Shown here piece after piece: positions 8,344-16,557 of a DNA stretch of 64,000 nucleotides (its first letter is position 1; each line of letters opens with the position of its first letter). The stretch comes from Deltaproteobacteria bacterium (GTDB lineage Bacteria > Desulfobacterota > Deferrimicrobia > Deferrimicrobiales > Deferrimicrobiaceae), in the NCBI GenBank assembly GCA_021815305.1, contig JAKAHC010000008.1:86155-150154 (forward strand), in the 5' to 3' direction. The notes beneath the pieces are model-generated. The model saw only the letters and a list, made by a program, of their open reading frames with translations. It was not told the origin of the DNA and did not search any database. The position numbers and the translations under genes are program-made.

Positions 8344-9783
8344 ATGGCCGCGGATTTCGCGAGGAAAGCGGGGGAGATCCTCCGTTCGGGCAAAGCGATC
8401 GAGGAGCGGCTGAAGGAGTTCTCGGACGCGGTCTCCGGCTACCTCGGCGGGGGCGTCGTTTCCGTCCTTCTCTTCGACCGGGACAGCGAGGATTTCCACA
8501 TCCGGACGTCCACGCTCCGCGGCGTCCCGGGGATCCCGGAGTTCCACTTTCCCGCGGAAGGGACCCTCGAAGAGCTTTCCCTGCTCGAGAAGCGCCCCCT
8601 GGTTCTCGCGGAGCGTGATCGTCCGCAGGGGAGCCGGCGCCAGGGAACCGTCCTGATGTTCCCCCTCGTGTCCAACGGGGATCCCAACGGCGTGCTGGTG
8701 GTCCACGCGGTCACCGGCGAAGGGGTGCGGGAGGAGCAGCTTGCGGCCCTGGCCGATGCCGCGACCCTCCTGTCCGACTCCGTGGGCGCCTCGCTCCGGG
8801 AGGAGTCCGCCGCCCTCCGGATGACCAAGATCGCCGCCATCAACGAGGCCGGCGTCAACATCATCTCCACCCTCGATCTCACACGGCTCCTCAAACTCGT
8901 CGCCACTTCGGCGTGCCTCATCATGGAGGCGGAGACGTGCATCATCCGCCTGTTCGACGGGCAGACGGGAAAGTACGGGATCCGCGAGTATTACGGGATG
9001 AAGACGGAAGGGGAACAGAAGGAACTCTTCCTGATGGACAAGAAGGCGGTAACCCTCATCCTCAAGGGGGATCCGTCCGTACTGGTCCGGGACGCCGCCC
9101 AGGAAACGGACTGGCAGGAATACGCGGGGGTCGCGAGAACCCTCATGTGCTTCCCCTTGCGGGGGGACGGGGAAACCCTTGGGACCGTCTCGATCTTCGA
9201 CAAGTTCCCCCACAAGACCTTCTTCCCCTCCTCCTTCACCACCGATGACCTCTCCACCTTCGAGAAGTTCATCCGGTACGCGGAAAAGGCGGTGGCGAAC
9301 GCCATCGCCTACGAAAGGAACGACCGCCTGAAGAACCTCGACGAGACCACCGGCCTGCCCACCCTGAAATATTTCCAGGAACGGCTTCTCCACGAGATCA
9401 GCCGGGCCAAGCGGTTCCAGCGGCGGCTCGTCCTCATGATCTGCGAGGTCCACGCGAAGATCCCCGAGGGAGCGCACCCCAGGGCGGGGCGGGGGGACTG
9501 GGTGATGAAGCGCGTCGCGAAGGCGATCCGGAACTCCCTGAGGGAGTATGACGTCGTCGCGCGGATCAGCGAGGGGAAGTTCGGGATGATCCTCCCCGAG
9601 GCGGAGGACGGGAAGATCAGCGCCATCCCGCGCATCAAGAAGGGCGTCGCAGGGGAGGTGGAGGAGATCCGCAAGAGGGTGGCCGACGCCCGCGTCGACA
9701 TCCGCTTCGGGCACGCCGCGTTCCCCGAGGACGGGGACGATCACGAAAAGCTGATCTTCAAATCCAACATCCTCAAGGTTTGA
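8344..9783 (+). CDS. GAF-domain protein with degenerate GGDEF domain
   Basis: This is a 479-residue cytoplasmic protein. Residues about 20-150 and 165-315 look like two GAF-type sensory modules (LLFDRDSEDFHIR; NIISTLDLTRLLKLV ... CFPLRGDGETLGTVSIFD). A GGDEF-like domain begins at DETTGLPTLKYFQERL (about 335). The signature GG(D/E)EF is replaced by SEGKF (409-413), so cyclase activity is not expected; it may bind nucleotide or act as a scaffold. It starts 1 base after the MglA stop, implying that the two proteins work together, perhaps with this one sensing a signal for the GTPase. That functional link is inference from coupling only. Confidence 0.8.
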   Translation: MAADFARKAGEILRSGKAIEERLKEFSDAVSGYLGGGVVSVLLFDRDSEDFHIRTSTLRGVPGIPEFHFPAEGTLEELSLLEKRPLVLAERDRPQGSRRQGTVLMFPLVSNGDPNGVLVVHAVTGEGVREEQLAALADAATLLSDSVGASLREESAALRMTKIAAINEAGVNIISTLDLTRLLKLVATSACLIMEAETCIIRLFDGQTGKYGIREYYGMKTEGEQKELFLMDKKAVTLILKGDPSVLVRDAAQETDWQEYAGVARTLMCFPLRGDGETLGTVSIFDKFPHKTFFPSSFTTDDLSTFEKFIRYAEKAVANAIAYERNDRLKNLDETTGLPTLKYFQERLLHEISRAKRFQRRLVLMICEVHAKIPEGAHPRAGRGDWVMKRVAKAIRNSLREYDVVARISEGKFGMILPEAEDGKISAIPRIKKGVAGEVEEIRKRVADARVDIRFGHAAFPEDGDDHEKLIFKSNILKV

Positions 9784-9817
9784 AAACCCGCCCGGCTATC
9801 GCCGTGCGGCCGTCCCG

Positions 9818-10705
9818 CTACGGGTCTTCGGGCGGTCCCGCGGCGAGCCCCTTTTCCGATTCCGGAAGCCCCTCGTTCATCGAGCCCGCGCGGTATCCGG
9901 CGAGGTCCACGGAGACGTAGAGGAACCCGTTCTCGCGGAACCTGGAGTGCACCTCTCCGGAAACCGCGGGTTCGAAGAGGCGGGGAATCTCTTCCCGCCC
10001 CACCTCGATGCGCGCCACGGAACCGTGGACGCGGACCCGGAACTGGCGGAAGCCGAATCCCCGGAGCACCTCCTCGCACGCCTCCACGCGGCGCAAGGCA
10101 TCCTCATCGATGCGCGACCCGTAGGGGAAACGCGAGGAGAGGCAGGCGAAGGAGCCGCGATCCGCCGTGGGAAGACCGAAGCTTCGGCTCAGGCGCCGGA
10201 TCGCGTCCTTGCGCATCCCGGTCTCCTGCAGGGGGCTGCGCACGGAGAGCTCCTTCGCAGCCCGCCTGCCGGGGCGGAAATCCCGGGCATCGTCGGCGTT
10301 CGACCCGTCGCACACGACGGCGTACCCCTCCGTCCCGGCGATCCCGGCAAGGATCCCGAACAGCTCCTTCTTGCAGTGGTAGCACCGGTCGGGGGGGTTC
10401 GCAGAGAAACCCGGGATCTCCAGTTCATTGGACTCGACGAGGCGGTGGCGGATCCCCCAGGCCCCGGCGATCCGTTCGGCCTCCTCCCGCTCCGAGCGCG
10501 GATAGGTGGGGGATGTCGCGGTGACGGCAAGCACTTTTTCCCCGAGCGCCTCTTTCGCCGCGTGGAGGAGGAAGGTGCTGTCCACGCCGCCGCTGAAGGC
10601 GATCACCGCGGATTCCATCGCGCGGAGGGACGCAAGGAGCCTCTCGAACCGTTCCAGGTCTTCCGGCGTGGGATCGCAGCTCACGGGGTCAGCAAAGGAG
10701 TCCAC
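9818..10705 (-). CDS. larE: LarE-like ATP-dependent sulfur transferase
   Basis: The 295-residue protein is a PP-loop ATP pyrophosphatase with SGGVDS at 38-43. It has the LarE cysteine motif RCYHCKK (Cys108, Cys111) and FACLSSRFPYG with Cys188, the position of the sacrificial or cluster-bound cysteine in the family. LarE inserts sulfur into the pyridinium dithiocarboxylate precursor of the nickel-pincer cofactor of lactate racemase-type enzymes. No larA, larB or larC is in the window, so its client may be different or encoded elsewhere. It is the last gene of a minus-strand operon and overlaps the preceding ThiI-like gene by 17 bases. The overlap supports the ATG at 10705. Confidence 0.85.
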   Translation of the reverse strand: MDSFADPVSCDPTPEDLERFERLLASLRAMESAVIAFSGGVDSTFLLHAAKEALGEKVLAVTATSPTYPRSEREEAERIAGAWGIRHRLVESNELEIPGFSANPPDRCYHCKKELFGILAGIAGTEGYAVVCDGSNADDARDFRPGRRAAKELSVRSPLQETGMRKDAIRRLSRSFGLPTADRGSFACLSSRFPYGSRIDEDALRRVEACEEVLRGFGFRQFRVRVHGSVARIEVGREEIPRLFEPAVSGEVHSRFRENGFLYVSVDLAGYRAGSMNEGLPESEKGLAAGPPEDP

Positions 10706-11726
10706 GTCCGACCTCCGCGAACTCCGGATTCGGCGGGACGGCCACCACCGTGCGCTCCCCCCGGGGCGACAGCTCCAGGACCTCGAAAGGTCCCGGGGGA
10801 CCGGCCTTGCTGTAGCGGGTCAGGATCCTTCCCAGCAGGTCGATGCGTTCCTCGGGGTTTCCCCCCAGCAGCGCCACGGAGGGACCGGGGTGACTCTGCG
10901 ATACGTACACGGTGTGCTTTCCCCGGCAGAGCGCCTCGAGCCTGCGGTTCTCCGGCTCGCTTTTCGCCACGACGGCCTTGATCCCGGCCACGCGGAAGTG
11001 CCGTCCCGCCTTGAGGAGCAGGACGTCGTGCATCCCGAACCCCGGATCGTGAAGGACGAGGTCGCGGACCTTGGCGGCGAAGCCGCGATCGGCGAGCAGG
11101 CATCCGCCGGCGGGGCAAGGGTAGTCGCCGATCCCGAGCTCGGCGGCCATGCGGATCTGTTCCTTCCGGGACCGCCCGGTGATGGCCAGCAGCTTCCCGC
11201 GGTCGACCCACCCCTCCCGTTCCGGTACGGTGGGCGGAAGATGCTGCGCGGAGAGGGGGCGAAGAACCAGCCCGGAACAGCCGCTGTACTTTTCGATGCG
11301 GCGGAGGGCGTCGTCCCTCTGGGACATCGGGCGCTGCCCGAGGACTTCCCCCGTGACGAGGAAGGAGGCGCCGATCTCCTCCATGAAGGAGCGCGCCTTT
11401 CGGAGCGTGAAGATGCGGCAGTCGATGCAGGGATTCATGGCCGACCCCCGCCCGTGCCGGGGGGACTTGACGACCTCGAGGTACTCTTCCCCCTTCGACA
11501 CCGTCTTGATGGGGATCCCCATCTCCTCCGCCACGATCTGCGCCTGCGAACGGCAGCTCCCGTTTTCCCCCACCTTGTGGCTGCAGGTGCAGAAAGGCGA
11601 AGTGAAGTGGATGGCGTGCAGGCCGATCCCCTGGTCGCGGAGGACGCGGGCCGCCAGGGTGCTGTCGAGCCCCCCGGAGAGGAGGATGAGCGCCTTTCGC
11701 GGGGGGGCGGGGGATGCGGGGTTCAT
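10689..11726 (-). CDS. ThiI/MnmA-like thiouridylase domain fused to DUF814 (NFACT-R-like) domain
   Basis: The 345-residue protein begins with a PP-loop ATPase domain (SGGLDS at 17-22) related to tRNA thiolation enzymes ThiI and MnmA. It carries cysteine-rich stretches (FCTCSHKV, NPCIDCRIF, YPCPAGGCLL) that may hold a metal centre or relay sulfur. The C-terminal part (VRDLVLHDPGFGMHDVLLL ... HTVYVSQSHPGPSVAL) resembles the DUF814/NFACT-R RNA-binding module. It is probably a tRNA- or cofactor-modifying sulfurtransferase; the substrate is unknown. Its ATG overlaps the stop of the ThiF-like gene (ATGA) and its stop overlaps larE, so the three sulfur genes are one translational unit. Confidence 0.8.
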   Translation of the reverse strand: MNPASPAPPRKALILLSGGLDSTLAARVLRDQGIGLHAIHFTSPFCTCSHKVGENGSCRSQAQIVAEEMGIPIKTVSKGEEYLEVVKSPRHGRGSAMNPCIDCRIFTLRKARSFMEEIGASFLVTGEVLGQRPMSQRDDALRRIEKYSGCSGLVLRPLSAQHLPPTVPEREGWVDRGKLLAITGRSRKEQIRMAAELGIGDYPCPAGGCLLADRGFAAKVRDLVLHDPGFGMHDVLLLKAGRHFRVAGIKAVVAKSEPENRRLEALCRGKHTVYVSQSHPGPSVALLGGNPEERIDLLGRILTRYSKAGPPGPFEVLELSPRGERTVVAVPPNPEFAEVGRGLLC

Positions 11727-12535
11727 GCGTTGCAGCTCCGTTCCTGGAGGTAATCGGCCGGGGAGAGGGGTTCGGCGATCCTGGGTCGGTCGCCGCACGA
11801 CGGGCACGACGGGTCGCGCGCCACGGCGAGTCGCGTCGCCTCGCCTGCGAGCGCGTCGACGGTGAGCAGCCTCCCTTTCGCGGAGGGGCCGATGCCCGCG
11901 AGAAGCTTGATCGCCTCCATCGCCTGCCACGCGCCGACGATGCCCGCCGCCGCTCCCACGATCCCGGCTTCGGAACACCCGGGAGCGTCCTTGCGGGGGG
12001 GGATTTCGGGAATGAGGCAGCGCAGGCAAGGCCCTTGTCCGGGGACGACGACGAGCAGCTGCCCGCCGAACCGGAGCACTCCCGCGTGGACCAGGGGACG
12101 CCTTGCGACCACCGCGGCATCGTTGCAGAGATACTTCGTGGGGAAATTGTCGCATGCGTCCACGACGGCGTCGTACTGCCGGAACAGGGCGACGGCGTTC
12201 TCCGCCTTGAGCGCCCGTGGGTACGCTTCGACGGCGAGGTCCGGACGGAACGCGCGCAGGGTGTCCGCGGCGGAGTCCGCCTTCCATCGGCCCAGCGAGG
12301 CATACGGGTGGATCACCTGGCGGTTCAGGTTGGTGATCTCCAGCCGGTCGAAGTCGATCACGCCGATCCGCCCGATCCCCGCGGCGGCGAGGTAGAGAAG
12401 GGCGGGCGAACCCAGGCCGCCGGCTCCCACGACCAGGACCGAAGACCCGAACAGACGTTCCTGCCCGCGTTCTCCGAGTTCCTCCACGAGCAGGTTCCTG
12501 CTGTAGCGGAGCGTGTTTTCTCCTGACCAATCCAT
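11723..12535 (-). CDS. ThiF/MoeB-family E1-like adenylyltransferase
   Basis: This 270-residue protein has the dinucleotide motif GAGGLGS (37-43), the DFDRLEITNLNRQ segment (61-73), a candidate catalytic Cys187 in PGCSEAG, and two zinc-binding CxxC pairs (Cys170/173 and Cys244/247). Members adenylate the C-terminal glycine of a ThiS- or MoaD-type carrier before sulfur transfer. No carrier gene is visible here. ATG 12535 is chosen because family homology begins at once (RYSRNLLVEELG). It heads the minus-strand operon with the ThiI-like and LarE genes and is divergent from a class V aminotransferase, a likely sulfur donor. Confidence 0.88.
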   Translation of the reverse strand: MDWSGENTLRYSRNLLVEELGERGQERLFGSSVLVVGAGGLGSPALLYLAAAGIGRIGVIDFDRLEITNLNRQVIHPYASLGRWKADSAADTLRAFRPDLAVEAYPRALKAENAVALFRQYDAVVDACDNFPTKYLCNDAAVVARRPLVHAGVLRFGGQLLVVVPGQGPCLRCLIPEIPPRKDAPGCSEAGIVGAAAGIVGAWQAMEAIKLLAGIGPSAKGRLLTVDALAGEATRLAVARDPSCPSCGDRPRIAEPLSPADYLQERSCNA

Positions 12536-12541
12536 CGTAAT

Positions 12542-12547
12542 ATTATA
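12542..12547 (-). promoter_or_regulatory. TATAAT-like -10 element for the thiF-larE operon
   Basis: Read on the minus strand, 12547-12542 is TATAAT in an AT-rich island (12538-12550) within GC-rich surroundings. It lies only 7 bases before the thiF ATG, so the mRNA would be nearly leaderless. No good -35 was found. The same island could serve the divergent aminotransferase gene. Confidence 0.35.
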
Positions 12548-12599
12548 ACGTATTCCCATGCCGAGCCCTGTTTTCCGGGTTTTCGGCGGAGACCATGCC

Positions 12600-13760
12600 A
12601 TGGAGGGGCCATTGCCCATCGACGTCGGGCCGATTCGCGCCGCGGAGTTTCCCGTCACGGAGCATCTTCTGTACTTCAACCACGCGGGAGTCTCGCCGAT
12701 TCCGTCGCGTGCGGCCGAAGCCGGGATCCGGATGCTTCAGCGGTCCAGGGACGAAGGGGCCTGGCAGTTGAGGAAGTGGGAGGAGCTGTCCGACGAGGCG
12801 CGGAGGCGGTTCGCGACGCTCGTGGGCGCATCTCCCGAGGAGATCGCCTTCGTGAAGAACACCTCGGAGGGGCTGTCCTTTGTTGCGGCCGGTTTCCCTT
12901 GGAAGGATGGAGACAACCTGGTCACGTCGGATGTCGAGTACCCTTCCAACATCTACCCGTGGATGCGGCTCCGCGTGCGCAACGTCGATGTCCGCATGGT
13001 CCAGGCGCGGGAGGGAAGAGTGCGCAAGGAAGACCTGTTCGCGGCCTGTGACGGGAAGACCCGCCTGATCGCCCTCTCTTCCGTGGAGTTCGCGAACGGC
13101 TACCGCAACGATCTGCCGGGGATCGGGGAGTATTGCCAGCGGCACGGGATCTTCTTCTGCGTGGACGGGATCCAGTCCCTTGGAGTTCTCCCGATGGACG
13201 TGAAGTCGTTCGGCGTCGACGCGCTTTCGGCGGACGGCCACAAGTGGCTCCTCGGACCCGAAGGGGTGGGGGCTTTCTACATCTCACGGGATGTGATGGA
13301 GATGGTGGAGCCGGTGATCCTGGGCTGGCACTCCGTGAAAAACCGGTTCGACTTCGACCATTACGACTTCCGCCTGTCCCCCGACGCGCGTAGATTCGAG
13401 CCGGGGAGCATGAACACGGTGGGGCTCGCCGCGTTCAACGCATCGATGGACCTGCTGCTTTCGGTGGGCGTGGACCGGATCTGGGAGCGCGTCCGCAGGC
13501 TTACCGAGCGCATCCTCGAAAAATCGCGGGAGGAGGGGTACGAAGTGATTTCCCCGGACCACCCGGAGGAGCGTTCCGGGATCGTCACGTTCCGCGTGCC
13601 CGGTGTCGACAACTCCGCCCTGTGGAAGGCGCTCCTCGCCCGCAAGGCCGCCTGCGCTCCCCGCGCGGGGGGGATCCGCCTCTCGCCGCACTTCTACAAC
13701 ACGCCGGAGGAGGTCGACCGGATGTTCGCCCTCCTTCGCGAGGCGCGGGATCGCCTGTGA
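12600..13760 (+). CDS. class V aminotransferase / cysteine desulfurase-like protein
   Basis: The 386-residue PLP enzyme has the N-terminal YFNHAGVSPIP segment, the PLP-phosphate region FVKNTSEGLS, FCVDGIQSLG with the PLP aspartate, and the Schiff-base lysine in SADGHKWLLGP (residue 215). SufS- and NifS-type desulfurases share this fold, but a clear active-site cysteine loop is not obvious, so another class V activity is possible. The ATG at 12600 has GGAG 8 bases upstream; an upstream ATG at 12558 lacks a ribosome site and is not preferred. It is divergent from the ThiF-ThiI-LarE operon, which needs a persulfide source, so supplying sulfur is a reasonable inference. Confidence 0.82.
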   Translation: MEGPLPIDVGPIRAAEFPVTEHLLYFNHAGVSPIPSRAAEAGIRMLQRSRDEGAWQLRKWEELSDEARRRFATLVGASPEEIAFVKNTSEGLSFVAAGFPWKDGDNLVTSDVEYPSNIYPWMRLRVRNVDVRMVQAREGRVRKEDLFAACDGKTRLIALSSVEFANGYRNDLPGIGEYCQRHGIFFCVDGIQSLGVLPMDVKSFGVDALSADGHKWLLGPEGVGAFYISRDVMEMVEPVILGWHSVKNRFDFDHYDFRLSPDARRFEPGSMNTVGLAAFNASMDLLLSVGVDRIWERVRRLTERILEKSREEGYEVISPDHPEERSGIVTFRVPGVDNSALWKALLARKAACAPRAGGIRLSPHFYNTPEEVDRMFALLREARDRL

Positions 13761-13954
13761 GGAGAGCCCGTCGGGAAATTTTGCGCGGAAGGAAATCGTG
13801 TCTCCGGGAATAAGGCCGCCGGAGCGGCGCATCCCGAACCTCGTCGGCCCGTACGACACCCTGCGCCGCCGCCGGCCCTGCAAACCCGCGCACCCCGGCG
13901 AACTGGCGGTGTCGATCCCGCCGACCGGCGTCCGCCGGGCCTGACGGCGGGGCC

Positions 13955-14755
13955 TCAATGGGGCGAGCGCTTCCGCTCCATGGCGAAGAGGGCGGCCCCG
14001 AGGGCTCCCGCCAACTGCGGTTCCCCCGGCAGGAGAAACCGCAGTTGGAACCGGTCCTCCAGCGCCTTGCGGGCGGCCGGGTTTTTCGCAACCCCGCCCG
14101 TCATCACCACCGGCGGCGCGATGCCGATCCTCTCCGCGAGCGATGCGATCCGCTCGGAGATCGCAAGGTGGACGCCCCAGGCGATGTCGTCCGCAGGCGC
14201 CCCCGAGGCGATCAGGGAGATCACCTCCGACTCGGCGAAGACCGTGCACGTGGAGCTCACGGACAGGGAGCGCCCGGCGAGCAGGGAGCGGGCCCCCATC
14301 TGCTCCAGGTCCATCTCCAGGGTCCTCGCCATCACCTCGAGGAACCGACCCGTCCCCGCGGCGCACTTGTCGTTCATGGCGAAATCGACGACCTTCCCGT
14401 CGTGGCCGAGGCGGATCACCTTGCTGTCCTGTCCGCCGATGTCCAGGACGGTGAGCGCTCCGGGGAAAAGGTGACGCGCGCCCTTCGCGTGGCAGGTGAT
14501 TTCCGTGAGTCGCATGTCGGCGGACTCGGCCCTTTCCCTGCCGTACCCCGTGGCGACGGTGAAGACGATGTCCTCCACCGCGGCTCCCGCGGAAGCGAGC
14601 GCCGCGTCGAGCGCCTGCCGCGCCGCCTTCCGGGTCGAGGCACCGGTCGCGATGACGGAGGCTCCCGCGATGTTGCGGTGCGCATCGAGGAGCACGACGT
14701 CCGTCGACAGGGACCCGATGTCGATCCCGGCATAAAGAATCGGCCTGTCCGTCAC
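13955..14755 (-). CDS. 2-hydroxyacyl-CoA dehydratase activase-like ATPase (BcrAD/BadFG family)
   Basis: The 266-residue protein is an ASKHA-fold ATPase. It has GIDIGSLSTDVVLLD at the N-terminus, VLDIGGQDSKVI (103-114), and the two cysteines that ligate the bridging [4Fe-4S] cluster of HgdC-like activators: Cys131 in NDKCAAGTGRF and Cys170 in SSTCTVFAESEV. Such proteins drive ATP-dependent low-potential electron transfer to dehydratases or benzoyl-CoA reductase. No catalytic partner is in the window. It starts at GTG 14755, overlapping the stop of the upstream ferredoxin-type gene by GTGA, so that protein may be its electron donor (inference). Confidence 0.87.
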   Translation of the reverse strand: MTDRPILYAGIDIGSLSTDVVLLDAHRNIAGASVIATGASTRKAARQALDAALASAGAAVEDIVFTVATGYGRERAESADMRLTEITCHAKGARHLFPGALTVLDIGGQDSKVIRLGHDGKVVDFAMNDKCAAGTGRFLEVMARTLEMDLEQMGARSLLAGRSLSVSSTCTVFAESEVISLIASGAPADDIAWGVHLAISERIASLAERIGIAPPVVMTGGVAKNPAARKALEDRFQLRFLLPGEPQLAGALGAALFAMERKRSPH

Positions 14756-15819
14756 AGGGTCTCCAGGCGGTAAGATCGCGTTCCCAGCCCCAGTTCTTCC
14801 GCGCAGGAAAGTTGCACGGTCCAGTCGACGCCGGGATGGCGCTCCCGGAAAGGGTCTTTTCCCGCGGCGCGGATCACGAGATCTGCGCACGCCTGGTCCA
14901 GCGCCACCGGGTCGGCGGAGGCCAGGATTCCCACGTCGGGGGCGATGGGCAGGTCGTTGCTCCCGTAACAGTCGCAGAACGGGGAGACCTGGGTTACGAA
15001 GGAAAGGCAAAGGGGGGGGGATTTTTTCCCGGAGACGGCTCCCAAAGCGTGCTCGACCATCTTCCCCTGCACGAGGGGGGATGCCTCGTTCCAGTTCACC
15101 CGCACTGCGCCTTCCGGGCAGACGACGATGCAATCCGCGCATCCGATGCAGACGCCGGGCGAAATGAAGGCTTTCGCGTCCCGTAGCGCGATCGCCCCGG
15201 CGGGGCAGTGGGCCACGCAGGTCCCGCACCCCGTGCATCCGGTCTGGGCCACCGTCGGGGCCACCGTGGAGTGCTGCGCGAGTTTCCCGGAACGGGATGC
15301 GCACCCCATCCCCAGATTCTTCAATGCCCCCCCGAACCCGGAGATCTCGTGACCCTTGAAGTGCGTGGCGACGATCATGGCGTCCGCGCGGGCGATCTCG
15401 GCGCCGATGGAAACCTCCCGGAAGAACCGCCCCGGGACGGGGACCCGGACGGCGCTCTCCCCGCGCAGGCCGTCCGCGATGACGACGGGGGCGCCGGCGA
15501 CGGCGTAGGCGAAGCCGTTCGTGATGGCGGTGGTCAGGTGGTCCACGGCGTTGCTTCTCCCGCCGATGTAGAGGGTGTTCGTGTCGGTGAGGAACGGTTT
15601 TCCCCCGGCGGCGGCGACCTCCTCGACCACTTTCCGCAGGTAGATCGGGCGGAGGAAAGCGGTGTTGCCCTTCTCGCCGAAATGGAGCTTCACGGCGGTC
15701 AGATCGCCGGGCGATACGTGTTTCCTGATGCCGGCCGCCCGCAGGAGCGCCGCGGTCTTGTCGAGCAGGCTGTTTCCCGGGCGGGAGGAAAGGTCCGTAA
15801 ACCACACGGTTGACGCCAT
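14752..15819 (-). CDS. DUF362 protein with two [4Fe-4S] ferredoxin clusters
   Basis: The 355-residue protein belongs to the DUF362 family (early KLHFGEKGNTAFLRP, later ATHFKGHEISGFGGALKNLGMG). A 2x[4Fe-4S] ferredoxin insert has Cys195/198/201/205 and Cys224/227/230/234. No signal peptide is seen, so it is probably cytoplasmic. The biochemical function of DUF362 proteins is not established. Coupling by GTGA to the activase-like gene suggests an electron-transfer pair. ATG 15819 is chosen because GAGGCG lies upstream and the residues before it (from 15864) read through a promoter island. Confidence 0.85.
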   Translation of the reverse strand: MASTVWFTDLSSRPGNSLLDKTAALLRAAGIRKHVSPGDLTAVKLHFGEKGNTAFLRPIYLRKVVEEVAAAGGKPFLTDTNTLYIGGRSNAVDHLTTAITNGFAYAVAGAPVVIADGLRGESAVRVPVPGRFFREVSIGAEIARADAMIVATHFKGHEISGFGGALKNLGMGCASRSGKLAQHSTVAPTVAQTGCTGCGTCVAHCPAGAIALRDAKAFISPGVCIGCADCIVVCPEGAVRVNWNEASPLVQGKMVEHALGAVSGKKSPPLCLSFVTQVSPFCDCYGSNDLPIAPDVGILASADPVALDQACADLVIRAAGKDPFRERHPGVDWTVQLSCAEELGLGTRSYRLETL

Positions 15820-15831
15820 GTACGCCTCGCG

Positions 15832-15860
15832 TTGACGGGATTGGAAAAAATCATTATAAT
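15832..15860 (+). promoter_or_regulatory. sigma70-type promoter of carD, in divergent control region
   Basis: TTGACG (15832-15837) and TATAAT (15855-15860) are separated by 17 bases, a near-consensus promoter. It directs transcription into carD with a leader of about 78 bases. The -10 lies within ATTATAAT (15853-15860), which is its own complement, so the minus-strand DUF362 gene may use the same island in reverse. Confidence 0.75.
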
Positions 15861-15944
15861 ACAACGAAGCGGAAGGGATACGGATATCGGGATCGACGCT
15901 GTCCGCGGGACGTCCGCCCGATTCCCTGGGAGGTCACGACGGTT

Positions 15945-16433
15945 TTGTCTTTCAAGATAGGGGATATGGCGGTTTATCCCGCCCATGGTGTGGGAGTCGT
16001 ACAGGCGATCGAGACGAAAGTCTTCGGAAGCGGGAAGCAGGAATCCTACTACATCCTGCGGATCCTCGACACGGGCATAACCATCATGATCCCCATGGGG
16101 AACGCTTCGCAGGTGGGGCTCCGGGGGATCATGGACGCCACGGCGGTGCGCTCCGTCTACAAGATCCTCAAGGAGCGCGAGGTGGAGCTCGAACCCAAAC
16201 CATGGAACCGGCGGTACCGCCAGTACATGGAGAAGCTGAAATCCGGCTCCCCGTTCGAGATCGCCGAGGTGTTCCGGAACCTCCTCCTGCTGAAATCGGA
16301 GAAAGCCCTCTCCTTCGGGGAACGGAAGATGTTGGATTCGGCGCGCTCCCTCCTCGTGAAGGAGATCTCCATCGCAAAATCCGTTTCCGAGGAAGCCGTC
16401 GAGGCCGACCTGCGCCGTTTTCTGAACCTGTAG
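15945..16433 (+). CDS. carD: CarD family transcriptional regulator
   Basis: The 162-residue protein has the CarD/TRCF RNA-polymerase-interacting domain at the N-terminus (FKIGDMAVYPAHGVGVV), followed by a helical DNA-binding half (KILKEREVELEPKPWNRRYRQYMEKLKSG ... LRRFLNL). CarD proteins bind RNA polymerase beta and stabilise the open complex, notably at rRNA promoters. The start is set at TTG 15945, which gives the family-typical N-terminus; GGGAGG lies about 11 bases upstream. An ATG at 15966 would cut into the domain. It has its own strong promoter. Confidence 0.9.
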   Translation: MSFKIGDMAVYPAHGVGVVQAIETKVFGSGKQESYYILRILDTGITIMIPMGNASQVGLRGIMDATAVRSVYKILKEREVELEPKPWNRRYRQYMEKLKSGSPFEIAEVFRNLLLLKSEKALSFGERKMLDSARSLLVKEISIAKSVSEEAVEADLRRFLNL

Positions 16434-16557
16434 GGGACGGCCGACGCTTCCGCGGCCCTTGGGGTGTCCTTTCCGGACGCTCCTTCGCGGTTTCCCCAGA
16501 GCCGGACCGAATCTTTTTCCCGGGGACGCACCGTTCCCGTGGCCGGCAGGAGGCGTG

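Noticed and set aside
12558..12599. Upstream ATG 12558 for the class V aminotransferase
   Set aside because: No ribosome site precedes it, and it lies close to the predicted divergent promoter island; ATG 12600 has GGAG at proper spacing.
13761..13954. Convergent gap between the aminotransferase and the activase as a small gene
   Set aside because: Short frames exist on both strands but none has a ribosome site or domain; only GC-rich hairpins are seen.
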